Of a stretch of 15,184 nt of DNA, positions 14,281-15,184 are shown in pieces. The stretch covers positions 1 through 15,184 of the forward strand of contig CAAEIR010000224.1 of the NCBI GenBank assembly GCA_900756035.1. Direction: 5' to 3'. The notes under the pieces were generated by a model, which was given only the letters and a program-made list of their open reading frames with translations, did not search any database and was not told the DNA's origin. The stretch comes from an uncultured Anaerostipes sp. (GTDB taxonomy: Bacteria > Bacillota > Clostridia > Lachnospirales > Lachnospiraceae). Positions within the stretch are counted from its first letter, which is position 1. Each line of letters begins with the position of its first letter. The position numbers and the translations under genes were made by a program.

Positions 14281-15184
14281 TTATTTCCGTCTGGATGTTC
14301 CTCGAAGCAGAGATCTTTTGGTCAGTTCTACAAACTCCTCATTATTTTGAGTTCGCTTAAACAGATCCAGCATCTGCTCTAAGAATTCATCTGAACGGTT
14401 TCCTGACAATTCTTTATGAAGGGCGCTGACAACTTCTCTCTCTTCATTCTTAAGAAGCAGTTCTTCCCGTCTGGTACTGGATTTTGCAATATCAACCGCA
14501 GGGAAAATTCTCTTCTCTGACAGTCTCCGATTCAGAACAATTTCCATATTACCGGTTCCCTTAAATTCTTCGAAAATAACATCATCCATCTTGCTTCCTG
14601 TCTCCACAAGAGCAGTTGCAAGGATCGTAAGACTTCCGCCTTCTCTCATATTTCTGGCAGCACCAAAAAATTTCTTTGGCATGTAGAGCGCCGCAGGATC
14701 AAGTCCTCCTGTTAAAGTACGTCCGCTTGGCGGAACAGTTAAATTATATGCTCTGGCAAGACGCGTAATACTGTCAAGCAAAATTACAACATCCTCTTTA
14801 TGTTCTACCAGACGCTTTGCCCTCTCTAATACCATCTCTGATACTCTTTTATGGTGTTCCGGAAGCTCGTCAAATGTAGAATAGATAACTTCTACGTTCT
14901 TCCCTTCGATAGATTCTTTAAAATCTGTCACCTCTTCAGGACGCTCGTCAATCAGCAGTACAATTAATTTAATATCTTTGTAATTTGCGCTGATACTCTG
15001 TGCCATTTGCTTTAATAATGTTGTTTTTCCGGTTTTCGGAGGAGATACAATCATCCCTCTCTGACCTTTTCCGACCGGCGACAAAAGATCCACCATACGC
15101 ATGGAGATAGATGAATTCTTCTTTTCCATCCCCAGTCTCTCATTTGGAAAAATCGGTGTAAGATCTTCAAAATGCTTTCTCTGA
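14281..15184 (-). CDS. rho: Transcription termination factor Rho, 5' end cut by window edge
   Basis: About 300 C-terminal residues of Rho, the hexameric RNA-dependent ATPase that terminates transcription. The frame continues to the window edge: residues FEDLTPIFPNERLG precede the first internal methionine at 15129, so the ATG there is not the start. Visible motifs are Walker A SPPKTGKTT (15019-15045), LLIDERPEEVTD, Walker B VVILLDSITRLARAYN, GGLDPAALYMPKKFFGAARN, and the R-loop and arginine-finger region GTGNMEIVLNRRLSEKRIFPAVDI. The C-terminus NNEEFVELTKRSLLRG is typical. The P-loop has T where E. coli has A (PPKAGKT); I regard this as a natural variant. The RNA-binding N-terminal domain is outside the window. 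Confidence 0.97.
   Translation of the reverse strand, partial: QRKHFEDLTPIFPNERLGMEKKNSSISMRMVDLLSPVGKGQRGMIVSPPKTGKTTLLKQMAQSISANYKDIKLIVLLIDERPEEVTDFKESIEGKNVEVIYSTFDELPEHHKRVSEMVLERAKRLVEHKEDVVILLDSITRLARAYNLTVPPSGRTLTGGLDPAALYMPKKFFGAARNMREGGSLTILATALVETGSKMDDVIFEEFKGTGNMEIVLNRRLSEKRIFPAVDIAKSSTRREELLLKNEEREVVSALHKELSGNRSDEFLEQMLDLFKRTQNNEEFVELTKRSLLRGTSRRK

Noticed and set aside
15019..15045. Threonine replacing alanine in the Rho P-loop as a possible resistance change
   Set aside because: The GKT core is intact and the change fits ordinary lineage variation. Nothing else in the sequence indicates drug resistance.

Overview
The window looks like a chromosomal segment of a Gram-positive anaerobe of the Clostridia, most likely Lachnospiraceae (gut commensals such as Blautia, Dorea or Roseburia relatives). 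This rests on the moderately low GC, strong AGGAGG-type ribosome binding sites, the rho-rpmE-yqhQ(DUF1385)-prmC-prfA gene order typical of Clostridia, and the style of the mannose-family PTS. The genus assignment is inference. Every supported gene lies on the minus strand, so transcription runs from high to low coordinates. The last gene (rho) and the first (a GH32 enzyme) are cut by the window edges.

Right part (about 9030-15184), housekeeping: the C-terminal two thirds of rho; rpmE (ribosomal protein L31, zinc form) with its own promoter, a structured leader and a terminator; then yqhQ, prmC (which methylates release factors), prfA (RF1, its substrate) and nadE (glutamine-dependent NAD+ synthetase), closely packed or overlapping.

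Middle part (4707-9006), a sugar-sensing cassette: a membrane-anchored RbsB-like binding protein, a NarL-type histidine kinase with a multi-pass membrane domain, a LuxR/NarL-type response regulator, and a second membrane-anchored binding protein of the ABC family 1 type. There are no ABC permease or ATPase genes. The composition (two binding proteins plus a two-component pair, next to a fructose-type PTS and a fructan hydrolase) matches the LevQRST four-component system of Streptococcus mutans. The gene order, and possibly the ancestry, may differ.

Left part (1-4577), effector operon: after a very strong terminator and a promoter region with a weak -35 come EIIA, EIIB, EIIC and EIID of a mannose/fructose-family PTS, a 94-residue two-helix membrane protein in the position of S. 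mutans levX, a second terminator, and a secreted multidomain GH32 fructan hydrolase. The inferred scheme is that the extracellular GH32 enzyme releases fructose from levan or inulin, the binding proteins and kinase sense the sugar outside, the regulator activates the PTS operon, and the PTS imports and phosphorylates the fructose.

No rRNA, tRNA, CRISPR array, insertion sequence or phage gene was seen. No gap between genes exceeds about 140 bases. Start sites were re-chosen for six genes (rpmE, prmC, both sensor genes at 9006 and 8014, the response regulator and EIID) because the ribosome binding site and overlaps favour an internal ATG.
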